Source: Herminiimonas sp. (GTDB taxonomy: Bacteria > Pseudomonadota > Gammaproteobacteria > Burkholderiales > Burkholderiaceae_D). Taken from it: a stretch of DNA of 51,114 bases. Shown here piece after piece: positions 30,357 to 38,158 of the stretch (position 1 is the stretch's first letter; each line of letters starts with the position of its first letter). The translations under genes and the position numbers were made by a program. The notes under the pieces were generated by a model that saw nothing but the letters and a program-made list of their open reading frames with translations, did not search any database and was not told the DNA's origin. Where the stretch lies: the NCBI GenBank assembly GCA_014376645.1, contig JACMRD010000088.1:1-51114 (forward strand). The letters are read 5' to 3'.

Positions 30357-31493
30357 TCAGGCGATCTGGCGTCCGGCCTTCCAGGTCTCGAGCGCCACCG
30401 GAATGGTACCGAACATGCGTACCCGGATAAAGTCGGCGCGTAATTGCGGCGCGATTTCGCCGCGGTCTGCCAGCCCGACCATGCGCGCCGGATTGCGCGA
30501 TACGACTGCGACCGACTGCGGCAGGCTGAAGCCGGACTCCTGCAGCAGGAAGGCTGCATGCAGCAGGCTGGCCGGTACATAGTCCGATGACAGCACGTCG
30601 AGCAGCCCGGCCTGCGCCAGTTCGGCCGCCGACACGTTACCCGAGTGCGAGCCGCCGCGCACCATGTTGGGTGCGCCCATGACGATCGACAGACCATGCT
30701 GGCGTGCCGTCCGGGCCGCCAGCATTGTGGTCGGAAATTCCGAGATCGTGATGCCGTCGGCGACGCCTTCGTGTACGTGCGCTTCGGTCGTGTCGTCGTG
30801 GGTCGCCAGCGGCAAGGGCAGGCCGCGCTGGCGGCACTGCGCCACGATGCGGGTGCGATTGGCGCCGGCGTGGCGCGCCTGCCGCTCGAGCATCAGCTCG
30901 AACATTGATTCGACCTTTTCCATGCTCCAGCCGCGCTTGCCGGTCATGTAGGTGCGATAGTGGCGCATGTCGCTCCACTGCCGCTGGCCGGGGGTGTGAT
31001 CCATGAGCGAGACCAGCCTGTGGCGCGGATCGTCCAGTAACGGCATGAACAGTTCCAGCAGGCGCGGTTCGGCCAGTTCCAGCCGCAGGTGGAGAAAATG
31101 ATCCACGCGCAACAGGCCGGCATCGGCTGCCTGTCGCAGCCCGTCGATGCAGGTCGCCATGGTCTGCGAGCGCACGCTCTCGGCATCGATGTCGCCGATC
31201 GCGATCGCGTCGAGTACCGTGGTGATACCGGCCGTGGCGACCTGCCCGTCATGGGCGAGGATCGCCGGCATGACCGGCCAGTGCACTTTCGGACGCGGCA
31301 TCAAGTGCTTTTCCAGATTGTCGGTGTGAATTTCGACCAGGCCGGGCAGGAGATAGTCGCCCTGCCAGTCGGTTGCCGCCAACACCGAGGTATCGCCGCG
31401 CGCGACCTCGGCGATCTGCTGATCCTGCACGCGTAGGGTGCCGAGGAATGTTTCGGTGGCGGTGACGATTCGGGCGTTACGGATCAGGTTCAT
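30357..31493 (-). CDS. phnM: PhnM, ribose 1-methylphosphonate 5-triphosphate diphosphatase
   Basis: A 378-residue amidohydrolase, the same length as E. coli PhnM when started at the ATG at 31493 (the open frame begins 20 codons earlier with a non-homologous stretch). The metal-site segment LPGLVEIHTDNLEKHLMPRP is diagnostic, with MDHTPGQRQW, ATHDDTTEAHV and SDYVPASLLHA further on. PhnM removes pyrophosphate from the triphosphate intermediate of the C-P lyase pathway. None of phnGHIJKL is in the window; only a DUF1045 gene faces it. So either the C-P lyase core lies elsewhere in the genome, or this enzyme works on another ribose triphosphate or related ester. Confidence 0.9.
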   Translation of the reverse strand: MNLIRNARIVTATETFLGTLRVQDQQIAEVARGDTSVLAATDWQGDYLLPGLVEIHTDNLEKHLMPRPKVHWPVMPAILAHDGQVATAGITTVLDAIAIGDIDAESVRSQTMATCIDGLRQAADAGLLRVDHFLHLRLELAEPRLLELFMPLLDDPRHRLVSLMDHTPGQRQWSDMRHYRTYMTGKRGWSMEKVESMFELMLERQARHAGANRTRIVAQCRQRGLPLPLATHDDTTEAHVHEGVADGITISEFPTTMLAARTARQHGLSIVMGAPNMVRGGSHSGNVSAAELAQAGLLDVLSSDYVPASLLHAAFLLQESGFSLPQSVAVVSRNPARMVGLADRGEIAPQLRADFIRVRMFGTIPVALETWKAGRQIA

Positions 31494-31657
31494 GGGCGGA
31501 CAGGAATGGGATGACGGTTTTGCTGGTAGCGGATGCGGCGTCGACAGTATCATGGCTGGCGCCGCGTTGCAGTTCGCTACCGCACATCAATCGTCGATGC
31601 CGGGAGCACCGTCCACCTGCAACGTTCACCCGCGCTGCTGCCACCCAACCGTTGAAC

Positions 31658-32407
31658 ATGGCCTCCGATCCTTTGCCAGACACTGCCCGTTACGCCCTCT
31701 ACTTCGCACCGAAACCGGACTCGCCCTGGTGGCGCGCCGGCTGCGGCTGGCTCGGACGCGATGCCGCCGATGGCACCGATTGTCCGCAACCGGCAATCCT
31801 CGGTGTCTCGCCCGCGGACCAGAGAAAGATAACGGCGGCGGCAGCGCGCTATGGCTTTCATGCAACGGTGAAAGCGCCGTTCCGGCTTGTGGCCGGCGCC
31901 GTCGAGGCTGATCTGCTGGCGCTGGCGACCCGCTTTGCCGTCACGCAGCCGGTGGTGCCCCTGCCGGAGCTGGCCGTGCGCCCGCTCGGCAATTTCCTGG
32001 CCCTGCAGTTGCCGTCTGGGTCGGCCAGCGCCGAAGCGGTGGCCGGCCTCGCCATGCGCGCTGTCGAGCAGTTCGACGTCCTGCGCGCGCCGGCGGCGCC
32101 AGCCGAACTGCTCCGCCGTCGGCGCAGCCTGCTCACGGCGCGCCAGGATGCGCTGCTGGCGCGCTGGGGATATCCTTATACGGAGGAAGAATTCCGCCTG
32201 CACTTCACGCTCACCGACGACATGGTGAGCCTTGCGCCGGATGCGCGTCAGGCAGTCAGGGATGCCGCCGAGCGCTGGTTCGCGGCATCCCTTGCCGGGA
32301 TACCGCTGATCGATGGCCTGACGATCTTTCGCGAGGCCGGGCCGGGGCAACCATTCCGGATACTGCAACGGTTTGCGTTCACGATAACGGCTGCGTCTGC
32401 TACCTGA
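31658..32407 (+). CDS. DUF1045 protein, 2H phosphoesterase of phosphonate operons
   Basis: A 249-residue protein (start at the ATG at 31658; the frame is open to 31511 but the upstream part is unlike the family). It matches the DUF1045 / 'putative phosphonate metabolism protein' family: TARYALYFAPKPDSPWWRAG, then the two HxT motifs GFHATVKAPF and LHFTLTDD that define the 2H (LigT-like) phosphoesterase fold. Such enzymes open or make 2'-3' or cyclic ribose phosphates, consistent with a job near the cyclic-phosphate step of phosphonate breakdown (the PhnP reaction in E. coli). It is divergent from phnM with 164 bases between the two starts. Confidence 0.88.
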   Translation: MASDPLPDTARYALYFAPKPDSPWWRAGCGWLGRDAADGTDCPQPAILGVSPADQRKITAAAARYGFHATVKAPFRLVAGAVEADLLALATRFAVTQPVVPLPELAVRPLGNFLALQLPSGSASAEAVAGLAMRAVEQFDVLRAPAAPAELLRRRRSLLTARQDALLARWGYPYTEEEFRLHFTLTDDMVSLAPDARQAVRDAAERWFAASLAGIPLIDGLTIFREAGPGQPFRILQRFAFTITAASAT

Positions 32408-32422
32408 AGCCACGACAATGCC

Positions 32423-33373
32423 TCATTCGGGCGTGATGGTGATCAGCGTGCCGCCATAGGCATTGTCGGCCCAGGGGTCACTTTCTGGATGCGGGAAGCG
32501 CGCCGCCATGAAGTCGATGAAACTGCGTACCTTGGCCGACAGCAGGCGCCGGCTCGGGTACACCAGTGCAATCGACAGCTGGCCCATGGGATAACCCGGC
32601 AGCAGGCGCACCAGGCGTCCTGAAGTCAGATCATCGCGTACCGCATACGAGGCGTTGATCGAGATGCCCATGCCAGCCAGCGTGCATTCGCGCAGCAGGG
32701 TGCCGTTGTTCGACACCAGCTTGCTGTGGATCGGCACGCTCATCAAGCCATCCGGCCCCTCGATCGTCCAGTGGCTGCGCAACTGGTCAAAATCGAAGTT
32801 CAAGCAATCATGCTGCGCTACGTCTTCCGGTATGGCCGGTACGCCGCGCTGTTCGAGATAGGCAGGCGATGCGCAGAGCATGATTTCGGAGGAGCAGAGC
32901 TTCCGGGCGATCAGGCTGGCATCGAATTTTTGCAGGCCGCTGAAGATGCCGACGTCGAAGCCCTCTTCGACCAGATCGACCGTGCGTTCCGACAGGAATG
33001 CCTCGAGGGTCACGTCCGGATGCGCCATCGAGTAGGCCGGCAACAGCGACGCCAGCTGCTGCTGACCGAAGCTCTGGTGGGCATAAAGGCGCAGGGTGCC
33101 GCTTGCACGCTGCGAGGCCGAGGAAGCGATGGCGTCGGCGTCTTCGACCGCGCGCAGGATCGGCTGCAGCCGCTCGAGGTACGCCTGTCCGGTCTCGGTC
33201 AGCGAGACCTTGCGGGTGGTGCGGTTCAACAGCCGGGTGCCGAGATGCGACTCGAGCTCGGCCACATGGCGGGTTACGACTGCATTCGACATGCTCAGGG
33301 CCGCACCCGCACGGGCGAAGCCTCCTTGCTCGACGACCTTGGCGAAGACGCGCATCGATTGCAGACGATCCAT
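32423..33373 (-). CDS. LysR-family transcriptional regulator
   Basis: A 316-residue protein with an N-terminal winged helix (MDRLQSMRVFAKVVEQGGFA, LSMSNAVVTRHVAELESHLG, TRLLNRTTRKVSLTETG) and a periplasmic-binding-type effector domain (GTLRLYAHQSFGQQQLASLL, SEIMLCASPAYLEQRG). It belongs to the DsdC/AaeR-like group common in Burkholderiales. LysR proteins usually act on the divergent neighbour; here that is the DUF4148 gene 211 bases away. No effector can be inferred. The downstream neighbour DUF1045 converges on it. Confidence 0.93.
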   Translation of the reverse strand: MDRLQSMRVFAKVVEQGGFARAGAALSMSNAVVTRHVAELESHLGTRLLNRTTRKVSLTETGQAYLERLQPILRAVEDADAIASSASQRASGTLRLYAHQSFGQQQLASLLPAYSMAHPDVTLEAFLSERTVDLVEEGFDVGIFSGLQKFDASLIARKLCSSEIMLCASPAYLEQRGVPAIPEDVAQHDCLNFDFDQLRSHWTIEGPDGLMSVPIHSKLVSNNGTLLRECTLAGMGISINASYAVRDDLTSGRLVRLLPGYPMGQLSIALVYPSRRLLSAKVRSFIDFMAARFPHPESDPWADNAYGGTLITITPE

Positions 33374-33583
33374 GATGATGCCCCAATTATTTCTGTTTCA
33401 GCAATAAACCGTTGTCATTATTCGGCTTTTTCGCAGCGCTCGCAACGACTAAACTTCGCTGCATCGATGAGCGGATGCCCTTACCGGCAACTCACCGAGG
33501 TCTGAACCGAGCTACTGCGGCGCTGTTTCACCCGCTGCCAGAAACCGACCCGGACTTCTCACTCAACATACAGGAGCATCACC

Positions 33584-34033
33584 ATGATCATCAAACCAAT
33601 CGCCGCCACACTGACCACCCTCGTTCTGCTGTCGTCGGCAATCGCCTCTTCAACCGTTTCTGCAGCTGAATACGAAGCGTATTTCGAAAAGCCGCAGGCC
33701 AGCAGCACCACCACCCGTGCCGAAGTCAAGCGTGAAACAGTGCAAGCCCAGCAAGCAGGCGCGATCGTCACCGGTGAGCTCGGCGCCGGTTATGCTCCTG
33801 CCACCGACCGCAACGGTAACAGGACAGTCATCGCCAGCAAGAGCCGTGCAGAGGTACTGGCCGAACTGCGCCAGGCACGCAACGACGGTACCCTCGTAGA
33901 AAATAACAGCGAGATCGGCCAGCTGGCCGTGCCGAAACTTGCCGGAACCAGCCGTAGCCGTGCCGACGTCCGTGCCGAAGCGATTCGTTCGGCCCAGGGT
34001 AACCAGGCAGGTAGCGGCGCCACCGGTAACTAA
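33584..34033 (+). CDS. Exported DUF4148 protein
   Basis: A 149-residue secreted protein: MIIKPIAATLTTLVLLSSAI begins a signal peptide cleaved near VSA-AEY, and AGGAG lies eight bases before the ATG. The mature part repeats a motif three times, TRAEVKRE, SRAEVLAELRQARNDGTL and SRADVRAEAIR, which is the hallmark of DUF4148, a family of small periplasmic proteins abundant in Burkholderiales and often stress- or surface-induced. Function unknown. Divergent from the LysR regulator and convergent with the sigma-54 activator, with only 13 bases between their stops. Confidence 0.88.
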   Translation: MIIKPIAATLTTLVLLSSAIASSTVSAAEYEAYFEKPQASSTTTRAEVKRETVQAQQAGAIVTGELGAGYAPATDRNGNRTVIASKSRAEVLAELRQARNDGTLVENNSEIGQLAVPKLAGTSRSRADVRAEAIRSAQGNQAGSGATGN

Positions 34034-34046
34034 TCGGACCAGCCGG

Positions 34047-35507
34047 TCAGGGATGCTGCTGCGGCACCGGCACCAGCACCGGCACCAGCATGTCGTTTGC
34101 CGCCATCTGCGGGCTCGAGAGCGTGGCTGGTGCATGTTTGTGGATGTTGTGCTTCTCGATGAGCCGGTACAGCGTCACACGCGATACACCCAGCAGCGAT
34201 GCGGCCCGCGAGACCTGGTTGCGCGACTGTGACAATGCGCGACAGATCGTGACACGCTCGGCCGCTGCCCGCGCGTCGTCGAGGCTGATGATCACGTCGT
34301 GTCCGGCATGTCCGTCAAAGCCGAGATCCTCCGACTGGATGAAGCGTCCCTCGGCCATGACCGCGGCGCGTTGTACCCGGTTGACCAGTTCGCGCACATT
34401 GCCGGGCCAGCTATGGCTGAACAGCGCCTGCATCGCACTTTTCGAAAAGCCGCGCAGGCTACGGTTGTGGCTGCGCGCAAATTTCGCAAAGTAATGCAAG
34501 GCCAGACCTTCGATGTCCTCACGGCGATCGGCCAGGCGCGGAATCATGATACAGACCACGTTGATCCGGTAATACAGGTCCTCGCGAAACCGACGGTGAA
34601 TCACGGCCTCCGCAAGATCGACGTGGGTCGCTGCGATGACGCGCACGTCGATCGGGACGACATCGGTACTGCCAACGCGTTCGATGCTTTTCTCTTGCAG
34701 GAATCGCAGCAGGTTGACCTGCATGTCGAAGGGCATGTCGCCTATTTCATCGAGGAACAGGGTCCCGCCCTGCGCCGCCTCGATGCGCCCGATCTTGCGC
34801 TGGGTGGCGCCGGTAAAGGCGCCCCTTTCATGCCCGAACAATTCGGATTGGAACAGCTGCGGCGCGATCGCGCCGCAATTGACGGCTACGAAGGGAGCAT
34901 GGCGTCGGCGCGATTGTTGATGGATCGACAGGGCAGCGAGTTCCTTGCCGGTTCCCGACGCGCCGGTGATCAGGACCGAGGCGTCCGTGCGAGCGACCTT
35001 GCCGATCTGAGTCAAGAGTTGTTTCATTTGCTGCGTGGTGCCCACCATCGGCCGGCCGGGTTCTATCTCGGCGGTCCCGGTCGGCGGGTCCTGTCTGTCG
35101 CGCAGATAAGCCATGCCCCAGGCATGCCGCATGATCAGCAACAGATGGTCGCCGCGCGCCGGCAGGGTCATGAAGTCGAACATCAGTTCAGCGATGCATT
35201 CGCGTACCGCCGGCAGCTGTAACAGCGCCGGTGCAACCAGCCCGATCCATGCGACTCCGTTCATGCCTAATAACGGTCTGAAGCGTTCGAGCCGGCGCGC
35301 ATCGTCCTCGCCCTGCACCATCATCAGACCGACCCGGCTGCCGTGCGCGATGGCATGTTGCGTCAGTTCGAGCGTGGCGCATTCGAGCAAGGTGAAGTCG
35401 CTCGCTTCGAGGAGTTCCTGCTGGAGATAGCCGCCTGCCGCACGGATGGCAGGCGGCACGATGATGACAGTCTGGTTTCGTGCATCGGATGCCGGCACAT
35501 TGAGCAT
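34047..35507 (-). CDS. Sigma-54-dependent activator, VpsR-like
   Basis: A 486-residue enhancer-binding protein. An N-terminal domain of about 150 residues resembles VpsR/FleQ-type degenerate receiver domains and shows no canonical phospho-acceptor Asp. The AAA+ domain has Walker A GASGTGKE (182-189; GESGTGKE is usual), the sigma-54 contact GAFTGA (229-234) and Walker B GGTLFLDEIGD (247-257). A Fis-type helix-turn-helix is at the C-terminus (QVSRAASLLGVSRVTLYRLI), followed by an unusual Pro/Val tail (VLVPVPQQHP). There is no sensor kinase beside it. VpsR/FleQ proteins govern exopolysaccharide and motility genes, often through cyclic-di-GMP; that role is only a possibility here. Confidence 0.9.
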   Translation of the reverse strand: MLNVPASDARNQTVIIVPPAIRAAGGYLQQELLEASDFTLLECATLELTQHAIAHGSRVGLMMVQGEDDARRLERFRPLLGMNGVAWIGLVAPALLQLPAVRECIAELMFDFMTLPARGDHLLLIMRHAWGMAYLRDRQDPPTGTAEIEPGRPMVGTTQQMKQLLTQIGKVARTDASVLITGASGTGKELAALSIHQQSRRRHAPFVAVNCGAIAPQLFQSELFGHERGAFTGATQRKIGRIEAAQGGTLFLDEIGDMPFDMQVNLLRFLQEKSIERVGSTDVVPIDVRVIAATHVDLAEAVIHRRFREDLYYRINVVCIMIPRLADRREDIEGLALHYFAKFARSHNRSLRGFSKSAMQALFSHSWPGNVRELVNRVQRAAVMAEGRFIQSEDLGFDGHAGHDVIISLDDARAAAERVTICRALSQSRNQVSRAASLLGVSRVTLYRLIEKHNIHKHAPATLSSPQMAANDMLVPVLVPVPQQHP

Positions 35508-35613
35508 TCATCCACCTTTGGTATGTTTGGCGCTGAGCTTAACGGCTTTCCCTGGGAGGGACAATCTTGCACCAGTCCGAAAGCGGACTAACCCCGTGGA
35601 TTTTTGTGCACTG

Positions 35614-36333
35614 TCAAATTTTCTCGAATGAGGTTTCGACGTCTGGCCGCGATGCATCCGGCACGCCACCGAGCAGGACCAAACAGCGCGATAATCCATG
35701 CCCTGACGCCAGATATTTTCTTTCGAACGGCGTTATCGGGTTGGTCGGCATGAACGATTCCGTGACGACTGTTCGAGCCTGCAACTGGGTCAGCGCGGCT
35801 GCACATTCATCGATGTAGATCGGCCAGTTGCTGCGGCACTCGAACCAGCCGCCCAGGCCAATGACTACCGGAAAAACCGGATGCGCATGCCAGCGCCGCG
35901 CCAGGTGACCGATCTTCGGCCATGGGTTCGGATACAGGATGTAATGCCTTGCCAGCCGCACGCCGTCTGCATGCAGCAAGCGCCAGAAATCGACCAGGTC
36001 GGCGCGTACCAGCAGCAGGTTCGGCGGCGTCGGCGCAGGCCACTCCCGCCCGCGTGACAGGCGGTCTGCCGACTGGTCCACGCCCAGCACGAAATGATCG
36101 GGGAACTGCAGCGCAAGATGATGGGTCGACAGTGCGACACCGCAGCCGGCGTCGAGGATCAGCGGCAGCGAACCCGCCTGTTGCCAAGCGTGCATGGCGA
36201 GACCGAACGCGTCGCGGTTGTAGTCGGTGATAGGCTTGCGAAACAGGTTAGCGGCGTGGCGCTCCACCCGCGTGCGCAGGTGTTCGTGGACCGTCGTCTG
36301 ACGGCTGGTGATGGCGCGGGAATTGGCTTGCAT
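35614..36333 (-). CDS. TrmB-like SAM-dependent methyltransferase
   Basis: A 239-residue protein with a class I methyltransferase core: LILDAGCGVALSTHHLA (SAM motif I) and GVDQSADRL, then LYPNPWPKIGHLARRWHAHP, which is the region that in TrmB tRNA (guanine-N7) methyltransferases precedes the tRNA-binding end, and NPITPFERKYLASGH matching the TrmB C-terminal signature. N- and C-termini diverge from ordinary TrmB, so this is best called a TrmB-like paralogue; whether it acts on position 46 of tRNA or another RNA is unknown. It lies 106 bases upstream of the sigma-54 activator on the same strand. Confidence 0.78.
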   Translation of the reverse strand: MQANSRAITSRQTTVHEHLRTRVERHAANLFRKPITDYNRDAFGLAMHAWQQAGSLPLILDAGCGVALSTHHLALQFPDHFVLGVDQSADRLSRGREWPAPTPPNLLLVRADLVDFWRLLHADGVRLARHYILYPNPWPKIGHLARRWHAHPVFPVVIGLGGWFECRSNWPIYIDECAAALTQLQARTVVTESFMPTNPITPFERKYLASGHGLSRCLVLLGGVPDASRPDVETSFEKI

Positions 36334-36487
36334 GCCTGCAGTATACCGGTGCGCTGCCGACTTGAAAAAACAGAACGCCAGGCGGCGCCCGGACGGCGCT
36401 AGGTCTGTCCGGAAGGGTTGCCGCGCATGCGGCGACGTACGTGCCCGGAAAGACGGTGCAGACCCTCCCGGTGCGCCGGACAGTCGA

Positions 36488-36745
36488 CTAGTGGAACACC
36501 ACTGGCTGGCTCATGACGGCATCGTAATTACCGAGAAATGCATCAACCTCTTCCACGCTGGGCTCGCTCGCGATCAGGTCCTGGACATGCTTGCGGAATG
36601 TCTCGGCCCAATTGCCTCCGATGTACAGTTCCCGCTTGCCGGACTTGTCCATGATTTCGTAGCCGCCGAATCGCAGGGCCTCCTGGCCATTGTCGATACC
36701 GAATTCAACGACGCTGTACTGCTCACTGTTATAGATCAGGTTCAT
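36488..36745 (-). CDS. DUF3567 family protein
   Basis: An 85-residue protein, MNLIYNSEQYSVVEFGID at the start and a helical acidic middle (SEPSVEEVDAFLGNYDAVMSQP), matching the small DUF3567 family of betaproteobacteria. An AAGGAA ribosome site precedes its ATG. No signal peptide or membrane segment. Function unknown. The 154 bases after its stop and the 176 before its start hold no other gene that I can support. Confidence 0.88.
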   Translation of the reverse strand: MNLIYNSEQYSVVEFGIDNGQEALRFGGYEIMDKSGKRELYIGGNWAETFRKHVQDLIASEPSVEEVDAFLGNYDAVMSQPVVFH

Positions 36746-36921
36746 TCGCGTTCCTTTGGTGCTAAGGGATACAACACTCTCGGTAACTCAGTTGGCGCTC
36801 GTGGCAATGTTTTTCAACCCTGGCGATGGAAATAAGCGATATCGACACAGGTGCGTACTCTTTTAACGGCAGCGTTGCGCAAAAGTTGAGCTACGGCATT
36901 TAATTTAGTTGGGCGATGTCG

Positions 36922-37281
36922 TTATGCCATCGTGAGCGATGTCAGTTCGAGCAGGCTGCGATACGGTTCAGCGCTCAGGAACTGCCGCAGGTGCGGAAGG
37001 TGGTCGGCGTCGGCCATGCTGATGAAGAGCCGGGCCGGACGACGCCGGATCATGCGGTCGAGCGTCACGCGCAAGACCATTCCGCCGCCGCAGCAAGGAC
37101 AGTCGGGGGCGATGGTGGTCACGCTCAGGGGGGCCGGCCGGACCGGATCATGCAAGGCGGGATGCTGCGGGTGGATACCTTCGAAGATGGCGGCGGTGGC
37201 CACGTCTGGATCGAGCCGGTCGACGATCGCGGCGATGCGCCCCGCGCCGGTCCCGCCGGCGACCAGGGTACAGGCGATCAT
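36922..37281 (-). CDS. CobW-like protein lacking the P-loop
   Basis: A 119-residue protein whose ATG overlaps the ntrX stop by four bases. It reads like a stripped CobW/COG0523 GTPase: VAGGTGAGRIAAIVDRL stands where the P-loop GxxGxGKT would be but has no GKT; DCPCCGGGMVLRVTLDRMIR recalls the CxCC metal motif; and PARLFISMADADHLPHLRQF resembles the following DRLLIExSG segment. With no nucleotide-binding lysine it is unlikely to hydrolyse GTP. It may bind metal through the CPCC cysteines. Known relatives in Burkholderiales are annotated as hypothetical. Its coupling to ntrX suggests shared expression, not necessarily shared function. Confidence 0.72.
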   Translation of the reverse strand: MIACTLVAGGTGAGRIAAIVDRLDPDVATAAIFEGIHPQHPALHDPVRPAPLSVTTIAPDCPCCGGGMVLRVTLDRMIRRRPARLFISMADADHLPHLRQFLSAEPYRSLLELTSLTMA

Positions 37282-37997
37282 CCGCCGCGTTTGGCCAGCT
37301 TGCCCGGTTCGACGCCGAGTTGCTTGAGCTTGCGATACAGATGGGTGCGTTCCAGGCCGGTCTTTTCCGCGACCCGTGTCATGCTGCCGCCTTCACGCAC
37401 CAGATGATGCTCGAAATAGGCGCGCTCGAAAGCATCGCGCGCTTCCCGCAACGGCAGCTCGAAGGACAGCGTGAATACCTTGCCTTCCAGCGCCGGCGCG
37501 CCGCCGGGCGTGCCCGCCGGATGGGCGTGGCCGATGCTGGTGACGACGCCGAAGCCGAGTGTGGACGCGGTACTGACTTCGCTCGGCGGCAAACTCACGC
37601 GTGGATGGAATGAAGCCGGGCGGACCACCTCCTGACCGCGCGACAAACCTTGCTGCACCGCTTTCAGGAGCTTCTGCATCGAAATCGGTTTTTCGAGGAA
37701 GTTCAGAGCACCAATCCGCGTCGCCTCGACCGCGGTATCGATCGTCGCATGGCCCGACATCATAATCACTGGCATCGTCAACAAGCCGTCACGCTGCCAT
37801 TCCTTGAGCAGTGTGACGCCATCGGTATCCGGCATCCAGATGTCGAGCAGTACCAGCTCCGGCGTGGCAGCGGCACGCAACTCGCGCGCCTGCTGCGCAT
37901 TTTCAGCGGTCGAGACGACATGACCTTCATCACCTAGTATTTCCGAGAGCAATTCACGGATTCCCATTTCATCGTCAACCACTAAGATGTTCGCCAT
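37278..37997 (-). CDS. ntrX: Response regulator NtrX, short form without AAA+ domain
   Basis: A 239-residue protein: receiver domain (residues about 1-120, MANILVVDDEMGIRELLSEI; phospho-acceptor Asp52 in LVLLDIWMPD; Lys in FLEKPI), a low-complexity linker, and a C-terminal Fis-type helix-turn-helix (RVAEKTGLERTHLYRKLKQL). The AAA+ sigma-54 module of classical NtrX/NtrC is absent, so it cannot drive sigma-54 promoters in the usual way. The family is typical of Burkholderiales. It is paired with NtrY, whose gene lies 161 bases upstream. NtrYX systems respond to redox or nitrogen-related cues; the signal here is not known. Confidence 0.9.
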   Translation of the reverse strand: MANILVVDDEMGIRELLSEILGDEGHVVSTAENAQQARELRAAATPELVLLDIWMPDTDGVTLLKEWQRDGLLTMPVIMMSGHATIDTAVEATRIGALNFLEKPISMQKLLKAVQQGLSRGQEVVRPASFHPRVSLPPSEVSTASTLGFGVVTSIGHAHPAGTPGGAPALEGKVFTLSFELPLREARDAFERAYFEHHLVREGGSMTRVAEKTGLERTHLYRKLKQLGVEPGKLAKRGG

Positions 37998-38158
37998 GTT
38001 GTTGCATCCCTCAAGTAATGTGCCGAGTCTTAGACGACTGAAGCGTCAGACCATTTTCGGCGGGCATCGTTGCACGCGTTTCCAGAATGATTCCAGACAA
38101 TGCTGCCACCGCACGAACAGTTGTCTTAATGAATCTTAGTCAGGAATAGTATTGCTAT

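Noticed and set aside
35551-35575. Sigma-54 promoter (GG-N10-GC) in CTGGGAGGGACAATCTTGC
   Set aside because: The spacing between GG and GC is nine, not ten, bases and the flanking bases do not match TGGCAC/TTGCA.
35574-35589. AGTCCG-AAAG-CGGACT hairpin between the TrmB-like gene and the sigma-54 activator
   Set aside because: The stem is only six base pairs with no T-run on either strand, so it is too weak to call a terminator.
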